Assembly: GCF_011761945.1 (NCBI RefSeq)
Contig: NZ_JAASQV010000002.1
Coordinates: forward strand, 682,001-746,000
DNA: 64,000 nt
DNA from: Sphingomonas leidyi
GTDB taxonomy: Bacteria; Pseudomonadota; Alphaproteobacteria; Sphingomonadales; Sphingomonadaceae
Reading direction: 5' to 3'
A model generated the notes under the pieces. It ran no database searches. It was given only the letters and a program-made list of their open reading frames with translations, and had not been told where the DNA came from. Within the stretch, counting starts at the first letter, position 1, and each line of letters begins with the position of its first letter. The position numbers and the translations under genes are program-made. Positions 18,448 to 27,406 of the stretch are shown one piece after another.

Positions 18448-18638
18448 GGCCGTCTCCGTTGCGCGGGCAGCACCGCGGCTGCTAGTTCGAGCCCATCTAT
18501 GCGCGCGACCATGCCGTCATCGCAACGCCCATCGGCCGGAACCGAGCCGATGAAGGCCGGCGACCCGGCCAATTGCGGACCGAAGATCAGATCCTGGCCG
18601 TTCGATCTCGAGCGGCACCACGCCGGAAGGACATTGCC

Positions 18639-19340
18639 ATGAGCGAGACGATCAGCATCGACACGATCGACGGGAGCGGCAGCTTCCAGGCCTATGTCGC
18701 GCATCCTGAGGGTAGGCCACGCGCCGCGATCATCGTGATCCAGGAGATTTTCGGCGTGAACCCGGGCATTCGCCGGAAGTGCGACGATTGGGCGGCCAAG
18801 GGCTATCTGAGCCTCGCGCCGGACCTGTTCTGGCGATTGGAGCCCGGCATCCAGCTCGATCCCGACGTGCCGGAACAATTCCAGCAGGCATTGGGCCTGA
18901 TGGGCAAGTTCAACCAGGACGCCGGCATTCGCGACATCGAGGCGACGATCAAGCGCGCCCGGGCGCTGCTCGGCGATGGCGGCAAGGTCGGCGTGGTGGG
19001 ATTCTGCTTGGGCGGCCGCCTGGCGTTCATGACCGCGACCCGGACGGACAGCGATGCAAGCGTCGGCTATTATGGCGTGGGGATCGACAATCTCCTCGGC
19101 GAGAAGCACGGCATCGCCCATCCGGTGCTGCTCCACATTCCGCAGGCCGATCATTTCGTCGATCCCCAGATTCAGGCGGCGATGCATGCCGGACTGGACG
19201 ACCACCCCAAGGTCACCCTGTTCGACTATCCCGGCGAGGACCATGGCTTCGCCGATACCTTCGGCAAGCGGCGCTCGGACGAATCCGCGAAGCTGGCCGA
19301 TGGGCGGACGGCCGAGTTCTTTGCGAGGAATCTATCGTAA
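18639..19340 (+). CDS. Dienelactone hydrolase family protein
   Basis: 233-residue alpha/beta hydrolase of the dienelactone hydrolase type. The catalytic Cys123 lies in GFCLGG, exactly the canonical DLH position, with the EIFGVNPGIR segment (DLH Glu36 region) and a C-terminal His in EDHGFAD. True DLH opens dienelactones in chlorocatechol pathways, but no such genes are nearby, so the role is probably a general esterase. ATG at 18639 (MSETISID) was preferred to an upstream ATG because the family begins here. Confidence 0.9.
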   Translation: MSETISIDTIDGSGSFQAYVAHPEGRPRAAIIVIQEIFGVNPGIRRKCDDWAAKGYLSLAPDLFWRLEPGIQLDPDVPEQFQQALGLMGKFNQDAGIRDIEATIKRARALLGDGGKVGVVGFCLGGRLAFMTATRTDSDASVGYYGVGIDNLLGEKHGIAHPVLLHIPQADHFVDPQIQAAMHAGLDDHPKVTLFDYPGEDHGFADTFGKRRSDESAKLADGRTAEFFARNLS

Positions 19341-19383
19341 GAAACTGAGATTCATGTGCTGAGGCGAGCCATTTGCGAGTGCC

Positions 19384-19690
19384 TCAGCACACCGACATCG
19401 GGTCAGCGACATAGGCTTTCACGAAGTCGGTGAAGCTGTCGGCGACCCAGCGATCGCCTGCGGCGATAACGGCGATCCGGCCATAGTCTTCGCCCTCTTC
19501 GCAGCAGATGATCCAGGCCCAGCACCAGATCATGTAATCGGCGAAGAACAGACAACGCTCCGCCTTGGCCGCGACGGCCGGTCGGCGATGGGCGCTTGGC
19601 CGGCCTCCCTATCCCGAACCGAAAGACAACGATCCAAGACACCACTGCCATGACCGCCAGCAACGATGTCCAGGGCCATTGCAAGGACAT
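19384..19690 (-). pseudogene. Degraded remnant, C-terminal part SMI1/KNR4-like
   Basis: On the minus strand two frames share this segment. One opens at ATG 19690 with GAGGA 9 bases upstream and encodes a hydrophobic helix (WPWTSLLAVMAVVSWIVVF), then a low-complexity Arg-rich tail. The other, 19384-19608, encodes CLFFADYMIWCWAWIICC, then DYGRIAVIAAGDRWVADSFT and DFVKAYVADPMSVC, which reads like the end of an SMI1/KNR4-type immunity or sensor protein. It has no good start and is cut by a TAG at 19609-19611. The simplest view is a frameshifted or 5'-truncated gene; the N-terminal helix may be a separate small membrane protein. Confidence 0.5.
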
Positions 19691-19702
19691 CCGGCCCGTT
19701 CC

Positions 19703-20404
19703 TCAGAAGAAGCTGGCGATCCCCGGCGTGCCGTGCGTGCCCACCCAGCCTTCATAGATCATCCGGAAGGCGACAAAGACGATCACGATGAGGCCGAGAT
19801 AGGCGATCCACGGATAGCGGTTGATCAGCTTGGCGATCAGGTTCGCGGCGATGCCCATCAGCGCGACCGAGAGCAGCAGGCCGACGACCAGGATACCCGG
19901 ATGCTCGCGTGCGGCACCGGCCACGGCGAGGACGTTGTCGAGGCTCATCGAGACATCGGCCACGGCAACCGCCCAGGCCGCGGCGGCGAAGCTCCTGGCC
20001 GGCTTCAGGCCCGATTCGACTTCATCGGCATGCGGGCCGCCCTCGCGGATCTCGCGCCAGAACTTCCAGCTTACCCAGAGCAGCAACAGCCCGCCCGCGA
20101 AGATCAGCCCGACGATCCCCATCAGCCAGCTGACGATCAGCGCGAAGAGGATACGCAGCAGGAGCGCCGCGCCGATGCCGATCAGGATCACCTTCTTGCG
20201 CTGGTCCGCCGGCAGGCCCGCAGCGAGCGCGCCGACGACGATCGCATTGTCGCCCGCCAGCACCAGGTCGATCATCAGCACCGAGCCGAAGGCGGCGAGC
20301 GCGGACGGATCGCCGAGATTCGAGAAGTCGGCGACGATGTGGTTCCAGATATCGAGCGGAGAACCCATACCGGCCGTGGCGGCGCTGAGAAGCAAGTCGA
20401 GCAT
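19703..20404 (-). CDS. TerC family integral membrane protein (YjbE subgroup)
   Basis: 233-residue membrane protein with about seven predicted helices. TerC signatures are LMIDLVLAGDNAIVVGALAA (acidic residues in helix 1) and the repeat ADVSMSLDNVLAVAGAA, with the long soluble loop REIREGGPHADEVESG between. The family has been linked to metal (Mn) export and tellurite resistance; which applies here cannot be told. It follows rho on the same strand, separated by a terminator. Confidence 0.88.
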   Translation of the reverse strand: MLDLLLSAATAGMGSPLDIWNHIVADFSNLGDPSALAAFGSVLMIDLVLAGDNAIVVGALAAGLPADQRKKVILIGIGAALLLRILFALIVSWLMGIVGLIFAGGLLLLWVSWKFWREIREGGPHADEVESGLKPARSFAAAAWAVAVADVSMSLDNVLAVAGAAREHPGILVVGLLLSVALMGIAANLIAKLINRYPWIAYLGLIVIVFVAFRMIYEGWVGTHGTPGIASFF

Positions 20405-20435
20405 CGCTAAGCCCTAGCGTGACGCCGGCAAAAGA

Positions 20436-20462
20436 AAAGGCCGGGCGTCGCGCCCGGCCTTT
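20436..20462 (-). terminator. Rho-independent terminator between rho and terC
   Basis: AAGGCCGGGCG (20437-20447) pairs with CGCCCGGCCTT (20451-20461) around a 3-base loop; the A-rich AAAAGAAAA flank (about 20430-20438) becomes a U-tract on the leftward transcript, so it ends rho mRNA before terC. Confidence 0.8.
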
Positions 20463-20478
20463 CCCAATCCCGCCATGC

Positions 20479-20499
20479 CCCCTCCCTGGAAAGGAGGGG
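20479..20499. repeat. Small inverted repeat CCCCTCC...GGAGGGG
   Basis: CCCCTCC (20479-20485) and GGAGGGG (20493-20499) flank a 7-base loop, just after the rho stop. A close relative lies at 63027-63050 after the cyclophilin gene, suggesting a dispersed intergenic element or a second terminator stem. Confidence 0.45.
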
Positions 20500-20508
20500 T
20501 CCGGACGA

Positions 20509-21765
<1,257 letters not shown>

Positions 21766-21993
21766 TGGGAGTCCGGATGCCTGGATTGCCTGGGAGGGAG
21801 CGTCGGTCGGCGGTACGGTCGCGCGCGAATAACGATGCTTGGAGGAGGGATGGCCCGGTGACCCGGACCACAACGCCGAATTAGGTATGGCCCAAGGCCA
21901 AGTCAACCGGTCTCGGCGGCCTGCATCACGCTTTTGCGGCAAGCCTCATCTTGCGGGAGACGGAAGCCTGGCGCAATTATGTTACGTTGGCCG

Positions 21994-22446
21994 TCAGAAG
22001 GGCTTCACGACCGCCAGGATGACGATCGCGATCACTGCCAGCGCGGGCAATTCGCCCAGCATGCGCAGCCGCCGCGCGGGGATCGGCCCGCGACCATTGG
22101 CGAGTTTGCGCGAATAGCTGACCGCCCAGCCGTGAAATCCGGAAAGAAGCAATACGATCAATATCTTGGCATGCAGCCAACCCAGGCCCGCACCGCCTTC
22201 GAACAATCCGAGATTGGCAGCAAGGGCGAGTCCGAGCAGCCAGACGATCACGATCGAGGGCGTGAGGATCATCCGGCGGAGCAGCGTCTCGCGCTTCGTC
22301 CAGGCCGCGGCTTCCGGCGTGCCGAGCGCCTCCTGGTGATGGACGAGATAGCGCGGCAGCAGGAACAGGCCGGCCATCCAGAAGATCACGAAGATGATGT
22401 GGAACGCCTTGACCCAGAGATAGGCCCCGCCCAGGAATCCCGTCAT
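21994..22446 (-). CDS. hemJ: Protoporphyrinogen oxidase HemJ family
   Basis: 150-residue four- to five-helix membrane protein of the HemJ/UPF0093 family, which oxidises protoporphyrinogen IX to protoporphyrin IX. Conserved His in WVKAFHIIFVIFWMAGLF, LPRYLVHH and GWLHAKILIVLLLSGFHGW (haem-ligand and active-site histidines) are present. Start MTGFLGGAYLW at 22446. It follows hemE on the same strand by 25 bp, so both enzymes of haem synthesis are likely co-transcribed. Confidence 0.9.
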   Translation of the reverse strand: MTGFLGGAYLWVKAFHIIFVIFWMAGLFLLPRYLVHHQEALGTPEAAAWTKRETLLRRMILTPSIVIVWLLGLALAANLGLFEGGAGLGWLHAKILIVLLLSGFHGWAVSYSRKLANGRGPIPARRLRMLGELPALAVIAIVILAVVKPF

Positions 22447-22471
22447 GCTCGCCTCCGCTCGCGGGCTGCCA

Positions 22472-23473
22472 TCAACCCCTCCTGATCCGCGCCAGCAGCC
22501 GTTCGACATGCGCGATCGGCGTGTCCTGCTGGATGCCGTGGCCGAGATTGAACACATGCGGGCGGCTTGGAAAGGCCGAAAGGATCCGCTCGACCGCGCG
22601 ATCGAGCGTCTCGCCCCCGGCGATCAGCGCCAGCGGATCGAGATTGCCCTGCACAGGGAGATCGTCGGGCAGCACGCCGTCGGCCCAGGCCGGATCGACC
22701 GTCTCGTCGAGCCCGATCGCATCGACACCGGTCTCGCGGGCATAGGCGGGGAGCTTGCCGCCGGCGCCCTTGGGGAAGCCGATCACCGGCGCCCGGCCCT
22801 TCACCGCGGCCGCGATGCGGGCGGTGGGAGCGATCACCCAGCGTTCGAACTGCTCGGGCGAGAGGCTGCCGGCCCAGCTGTCGAACAGCTGCACCGCTTC
22901 CACGCCGGCATCGATCTGGGCGTTCAGATAGTCGATCGTGCAGTCGGCGATGCGATCGACCAGCGCCTGCATGAGTCCGGGATCCGCATGGGCCAGCCGA
23001 CGTGCCTCCGCCTGCTCGCGGCTGCCCTGCCCTGCGATCATATAGGTGGCGACGGTCCAGGGGCTGCCTGCGAAGCCCAGGAAGGTCACGCGCGGGTCGA
23101 GGGCAGTCCGTACCTGCCGGACGGTCTCGTACACCGGCTGCAGGGCCTCAGGACGCGATTCAAGGGCATCCAGGACGTCGCGCGACGTCACGGTCGGTGC
23201 CAGCCGCGGCCCCTCGCCGGTTTCGAACCAGAGTTTCTGGCCCAGCGCCATCGGCACCATCAATATGTCGGAGAACAGGATCGCGCCGTCCATGCCGAAG
23301 CGGCGGATCGGCTGGAGCGTGATCTCGGCGGCGGCCTGCGGATCGAGCGCCAGTTCGAGGAATCCGCCCTTCTCGGCCCGGAGCGCGCGATATTCGGGCA
23401 GATAGCGGCCCGCCTGGCGCATCAGCCATATGGGCGGCACTTCCTGTCGAACGCCCTTCAGCGTCTCGAGCAA
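22472..23473 (-). CDS. hemE: Uroporphyrinogen decarboxylase
   Basis: 333 residues from the nearest accepted start. Decarboxylates the four acetate side chains of uroporphyrinogen III. PPIWLMRQAGRYLPEYR is the invariant N-terminal substrate-binding motif; FSDILMVPMALGQ and GFPKGAG are further family blocks. The start is uncertain. TTG at 23473 gives MLETLKG, but homologues continue upstream with PRTKPLLETL, and an in-frame CTG at 23495-23497 has AGGA 8 bases upstream and would include it. No upstream ATG or GTG was found. Its start borders the proposed origin. Confidence 0.93.
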   Translation of the reverse strand: MLETLKGVRQEVPPIWLMRQAGRYLPEYRALRAEKGGFLELALDPQAAAEITLQPIRRFGMDGAILFSDILMVPMALGQKLWFETGEGPRLAPTVTSRDVLDALESRPEALQPVYETVRQVRTALDPRVTFLGFAGSPWTVATYMIAGQGSREQAEARRLAHADPGLMQALVDRIADCTIDYLNAQIDAGVEAVQLFDSWAGSLSPEQFERWVIAPTARIAAAVKGRAPVIGFPKGAGGKLPAYARETGVDAIGLDETVDPAWADGVLPDDLPVQGNLDPLALIAGGETLDRAVERILSAFPSRPHVFNLGHGIQQDTPIAHVERLLARIRRG

Positions 23474-23497
23474 CGGCTTGGTTCGGGGGACGATCAG

Positions 23498-23801
23498 GGC
23501 CTCGGTCCTAAAACTATTAAAAGAGAATCTAGGAATTGTTGGAGTCTGTTGGCGCGTGGAAACCGGGGCTTATGCATTCGTCCGCGACTTGCCAACAGAT
23601 TGACTCCGGCGGGCCCTCGGGAGTCTCCGGATTCGCCGGCGCCGTCCCCGTTTTCAACAGGCTGTGGATCGGAATCACAAGCTGGGGACGGGCATGTGGA
23701 CGAATCACCAGCCGGAGTCGTCAAACTGACCCGATTGGTTCGTGCGCCCGGTTGCGCTAGTGGCTGTGCGGCATGTTCTCCACAGATTCACTCACGGCCT
23801 G
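23498..23801. other. Probable chromosomal replication origin (oriC) and divergent promoter region
   Basis: The gap between hemE (leftward) and PPSR (rightward) is where Caulobacter and Rickettsia carry oriC. An AT-rich stretch (about 23507-23541) suits DNA unwinding. DnaA-box-like 9-mers are TTCTCCACA (23776-23784, one mismatch to TTATCCACA), and complements of TGTGGATCG (23663-23671) and TGTGGACGA (23695-23703). GANTC occurs nine times (23525, 23542, 23602, 23621, 23630, 23672, 23702, 23715, 23785). GGAGTC recurs at 23541, 23620 and 23714, and as GACTCC at 23602, forming a dyad with GGGCCC at its centre. It also contains both divergent promoters. Confidence 0.75.
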
Positions 23802-24623
23802 ATGCGTCTCCATCTCCACCTCCTTTCCGATTCCACCGGCGAGACGCTGGAGAACATCGCCAAGGCGGCGCTGGCCCAATATGACGATGTGGAGACGCTG
23901 CGGCATTTCTGGCCGATGGTGCGCAGCGAAGCGCATCTCGAGCGGATCCTGCAGGAAATCGCCCAGAATCCGGGGCTGGTGCTCTACACGCTGGTGAATC
24001 CCGAGATCCGCCGCACGCTGGAGAGTCGCTGCCGGGCGATGGGATTGCCGGCGATCGCGCCGCTCGATCCGGTCAACCATGCGCTCTCCAACCTGCTCGG
24101 CCAGGAAGCCAAGGCGCGCCCGGGGCGGCAACATACCCTCGATGCCGCCTATTTCGCGCGCGTCGACGCCATCCAGTTCACCATCGCGCATGATGACGGG
24201 CTGCTCGCCGAGGATTGGGAGGAAGCCGACATCCTGCTGGCCGGCGTCTCGCGCTCGTCCAAGACGCCGACGTCGATCTACCTGGCGAACCGGGGCTACA
24301 AGACCGCCAACATCCCGATCGTGGTCGAATCGCCGCCGCCGCCGGAGCTGTTCGACCTCAAGCATCCGCTGATCGTCGGCCTTACCACGAGTGCCGACCG
24401 GCTGATCCAGATTCGCCGCAACCGGCTGCTCTCGCTGAACCAGGCGACCGAGACCAGCTATGTCGAGCAGGACGCGGTGACGCGCGAAGTTGCCTATGCG
24501 CGGCGGATGTTCGCCGACAATGGCTGGCCGGTGATCGACGTGACGCGCCGCTCGATCGAGGAGACTGCCGCGGCGATCATCCAGCTGTGCAACGAACGGA
24601 CGCTCGAAAAGGGAAGATCATGA
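23802..24623 (+). CDS. ppsR: Pyruvate, phosphate dikinase/PEP synthase regulatory kinase-phosphorylase (PPSR)
   Basis: 273-residue bifunctional ADP-dependent kinase and Pi-dependent phosphorylase family protein that switches PEP synthase or pyruvate, phosphate dikinase. The P-loop-like GVSRSSKTPTS lies near residue 148-158, the start is RLHLHLLSDSTGETLENIA, and C-terminal TSYVEQDAVTREVAYARRMF follows. The ATG at 23802 was chosen over in-frame upstream codons by homology. This is the 'RP001'-type gene next to oriC in alphaproteobacteria; its stop overlaps maf by 4 bp. Confidence 0.93.
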   Translation: MRLHLHLLSDSTGETLENIAKAALAQYDDVETLRHFWPMVRSEAHLERILQEIAQNPGLVLYTLVNPEIRRTLESRCRAMGLPAIAPLDPVNHALSNLLGQEAKARPGRQHTLDAAYFARVDAIQFTIAHDDGLLAEDWEEADILLAGVSRSSKTPTSIYLANRGYKTANIPIVVESPPPPELFDLKHPLIVGLTTSADRLIQIRRNRLLSLNQATETSYVEQDAVTREVAYARRMFADNGWPVIDVTRRSIEETAAAIIQLCNERTLEKGRS

Positions 24624-25216
24624 AGCTGGTGCTCGCCTCGCAAAGCGCTTCGCGCCGCGCCATGCTCGACGATGCCGGCGTGCCGCATGAAGCCGTGACG
24701 GCGCAGGTCGACGAAGCCTCGGCCAAGGAGTCGCTGGTCGCTGGCGGCATTTCCCCGCGCGACCTGGCCGATGCGCTGGCCGAGCTGAAGGCGCTCAAGG
24801 TCTCCGGCCTCGTGCCGGGCGCGCTGGTGCTGGGCGGCGATTCGCTGGTCGCGCTCGACGACGGCTCGCTGCTCGACAAGCCGGAGAGCCGCGAGCAGGC
24901 GGCGGATCATCTGCGCCGCATGTCGGGCCGGACGCACGACATCTACAGCGCCGCGGTGATCGCCGAGGGTGGCCGGGCAGTGTGGCGCCATGTCGATCGC
25001 GCGCGGCTGCACGTCCGCCCGCTCTCCGAGACGTTCATCGCGGAATATCTCGACATGGAATGGCCCGCCATCGCCGGTTGCGTCGGCTGTTTCCGGATCG
25101 AGGGCCCCGGCGTCCAGCTGTTCGGCCGGACCGAAGGCAGCCACTTCACCATCCTCGGCATGCCGCTGCTGCCGATCCTCGACTATCTGCGCATCCGGGG
25201 AATATTGACGTCATGA
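24620..25216 (+). CDS. maf: Maf/YceF nucleoside-triphosphate pyrophosphatase
   Basis: 198-residue Maf family house-cleaning pyrophosphatase acting on modified or canonical nucleotides. The opening LVLASQSASRRAMLDDAG and the catalytic ALVLGGDSLV (Asp) with DKPESREQAADHLRRMSG and the C-terminal YLRIRGI are typical. ATG at 24620 overlaps the PPSR stop (ATGA), and its stop is 4 bp inside aroE, so PPSR-maf-aroE-coaE form one operon leaving the origin. Confidence 0.93.
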   Translation: MKLVLASQSASRRAMLDDAGVPHEAVTAQVDEASAKESLVAGGISPRDLADALAELKALKVSGLVPGALVLGGDSLVALDDGSLLDKPESREQAADHLRRMSGRTHDIYSAAVIAEGGRAVWRHVDRARLHVRPLSETFIAEYLDMEWPAIAGCVGCFRIEGPGVQLFGRTEGSHFTILGMPLLPILDYLRIRGILTS

Positions 25217-26025
25217 CAGCCTATGCCGAGGTGATCGGCGACCCCATCGCCCAGTCCAAGTCGCCGCTGATCCACGGTTTCTGGCTGGGACAGCTCGGCA
25301 TCGCGGCCGAATATCGCCGCGCCCATGTGAAGCCCGAGGAACTGGCCGGCTACTTCGAATCGCGCAGGGCGGATCCCGACTGGCGCGGCTGCAACATCAC
25401 CCTGCCCCACAAACAGGCCGCGCTCGAATTCGTCGAGGATCGCGGCGGGATCCGCCAGTCGATCGGCGCGATCAACACGGTGGTGCGGGCCGAGGACGGC
25501 GCGCTGATCGGCACCAATACCGATGCCGGCGGCTTCTACGCACCGATCGCGGGCCTCGATCTCGAGGGCAGGCATGCGGTGGTGATCGGCGCGGGCGGCG
25601 CGGCGCGGGCGATCCTGTTCGCACTGTCCAAGGTCGGCATCGGCCGAGTGACCTTGCTCAACCGCAACGTGCTCAAGGGCGCGGCCCTGCTCTCCGGGTT
25701 CGGGATCAAGGGCGAGGCGCTTCCCCTTTCGGCCAAGCTGCCGCCGGCCGCGCTGCTGGTGAATGCCAGCGCGCTCGGCATGGTCGGCCAGCCGCCGCTC
25801 GAAATCGACCTGTCGCCGCTGCCCGAGGACGCGCTGGTCTATGACGCAGTCTATGCCCCGCTCGAGACCGATCTCCTTGCCCAGGCGCGCGACCGCGATC
25901 TCGACACGGTGGACGGGCTCGAGATGCTGGTCGGCCAGGCCGCGCTCGCCTTCGAGCTGTTCTTCGGTGCCGAGCCCCCGCGCGACCGCGATGCGGAACT
26001 GCGCGCGCTTCTGCTGACGTCATGA
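25213..26025 (+). CDS. aroE: Shikimate dehydrogenase
   Basis: 270-residue NADPH-dependent reductase of 3-dehydroshikimate in aromatic amino-acid synthesis. Substrate motif is GDPIAQSKSPLIHGFW, the catalytic Lys in NITLPHKQAA, NTVV and TNTDAGGF, and the NADP-binding VIGAGGAARAILFALS (glycine-rich) at about residues 122-137. Overlaps coaE by 4 bp. Confidence 0.95.
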   Translation: MTAYAEVIGDPIAQSKSPLIHGFWLGQLGIAAEYRRAHVKPEELAGYFESRRADPDWRGCNITLPHKQAALEFVEDRGGIRQSIGAINTVVRAEDGALIGTNTDAGGFYAPIAGLDLEGRHAVVIGAGGAARAILFALSKVGIGRVTLLNRNVLKGAALLSGFGIKGEALPLSAKLPPAALLVNASALGMVGQPPLEIDLSPLPEDALVYDAVYAPLETDLLAQARDRDLDTVDGLEMLVGQAALAFELFFGAEPPRDRDAELRALLLTS

Positions 26026-26630
26026 TCGCCCGCCCCGCGATCATCCTGGGCCTCACCGGGTCGATCGGCATGGGCAAGTCGACGGTAGCGGCGATGTTCG
26101 CGGAAGACGGCGTGCCGGTGTTCGATGCCGATGCCGAGGTCCATCGGCTCCAGGGGCCGGGAGGTGCCGCGCTCGCCGCGATCGAGGCGGCATTCCCGGG
26201 CACCACCGGCGATCTCGGGGTGGACCGCGCGCTGTTGCGCGAAGCGGTGACTGCCGACCCCGGCGCCTTTGCCCGGCTCGAGGCGATCCTCCATCCCGCG
26301 GTGGCGGAGATGCGCGAGGCCTTTCTCCAGGCGAATCGCGATGCGCCGCTGGTCGTGCTCGACGTGCCCTTGTTGTTCGAGGCGGGCGGCTGGCGCCATG
26401 TCGACAGGATCGCCGTGGTCTCCGCGCCGGCCGAGGTGCAGCGCGAACGCGTGCTCGCCCGCCCGGGCATGACCGCGGCGCGATTCGAGGCGATCCTCGC
26501 CCGTCAGCTGCCCGACTCGGAAAAGCGCGCGCGCGCGGATTTCGTGATCCCCACCGGCGTGCCGATCGGGGAGACGCACGCGGTGGTCCGTGATGTCATC
26601 GCTTGCCTAGCGGGCCGCGTGGGAGGATAA
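26022..26630 (+). CDS. coaE: Dephospho-CoA kinase
   Basis: 202-residue last enzyme of coenzyme A synthesis. Walker A GSIGMGKSTVAAMFAED near residue 12, DADAEVHRL, then LEAILHPAV and the LFEAGGW acidic block with LARPGMTAARFEAILARQ in the lid. Start ATG at 26022 overlaps the aroE stop. Family order maf-aroE-coaE-dnaQ is the known arrangement beside alphaproteobacterial oriC. Confidence 0.95.
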   Translation: MIARPAIILGLTGSIGMGKSTVAAMFAEDGVPVFDADAEVHRLQGPGGAALAAIEAAFPGTTGDLGVDRALLREAVTADPGAFARLEAILHPAVAEMREAFLQANRDAPLVVLDVPLLFEAGGWRHVDRIAVVSAPAEVQRERVLARPGMTAARFEAILARQLPDSEKRARADFVIPTGVPIGETHAVVRDVIACLAGRVGG

Positions 26631-26637
26631 GGTTCCC

Positions 26638-27330
26638 ATGCGTGAAATCGTGTTCGACACCGAAACCACCGGGCTCAGCTTCTCGGGTGGCGACCGGCTG
26701 GTCGAGATCGGATGCGTCGAGCTGCTCAACCGCGTGATGACCGGCCGCACCTTCCACGCCTATATCAATCCCCAGCGCCCGATGCCGATCGAGGCGTTCA
26801 ACGTCCACGGCCTGTCGGACGTGTTCCTCTCGGACAAGCCGTTGTTCGAGGACGTGGTCGAGGACATGCTGGAGTTCATCGGCGACAGCCCGATGATCGC
26901 GCACAACGCCAATTTCGACTTCGGCTTCATCAATGGCGAGCTGACCCGCAGCGGCCGACCGATCGTCGACCTGGGCCGCATGGTCGACACGCTGGCGATC
27001 GCGCGCGTCAGGCATCCGGGCGCCAAGCACACGCTCGATGCGCTGTGTACCCGCTACGGCATCGATCTCACCCAGCGCACGCTGCACGGCGCGCTGATCG
27101 ACGCTTCGCTGCTCGCGCAGGTCTATGTCGAGCTTACCGGCGGGCGGCAGATCACGCTGGGCCTGGCGGTGGACGCGCCGGTGGCGCGCGAGACGATGGT
27201 CGAGGCGCCGGCGCGCGGACATGCGCGCCCGGCACGCCAATTTAGCGCCAGCGCGGCGGAACTCGAACGCCACGCGGCCTTTCTCTCTAAGATGGAGGAC
27301 CCGCTCTGGGGCGTCGCCCCGGCCAGTTGA
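26638..27330 (+). CDS. dnaQ: DNA polymerase III epsilon subunit (proofreading)
   Basis: 230-residue 3'-5' exonuclease proofreading subunit. Exo I is FDTETTGL near residue 5, Exo II HNANFDFGFINGEL near 87, Exo III HGALIDASLLAQVYVEL near 147, all with the DEDDh residues. The tail of about 60 residues is Ala/Arg-rich and is the expected alpha-binding region. It begins 7 bp after coaE. No secB follows, unlike in Caulobacter. Confidence 0.96.
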   Translation: MREIVFDTETTGLSFSGGDRLVEIGCVELLNRVMTGRTFHAYINPQRPMPIEAFNVHGLSDVFLSDKPLFEDVVEDMLEFIGDSPMIAHNANFDFGFINGELTRSGRPIVDLGRMVDTLAIARVRHPGAKHTLDALCTRYGIDLTQRTLHGALIDASLLAQVYVELTGGRQITLGLAVDAPVARETMVEAPARGHARPARQFSASAAELERHAAFLSKMEDPLWGVAPAS

Positions 27331-27406
27331 CTCCCGGCATTTGCCGGCGGTTGATCGGTTCGGACCCGCACCAGCCGGGGTCCTCGGTACAAAGTGGAGG
27401 TGAACA

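Noticed and set aside
23517..23531. CtrA box (TTAA-N7-TTAA) in the origin
   Set aside because: Only one TTAA (23517-23520) is present; the second half is missing.
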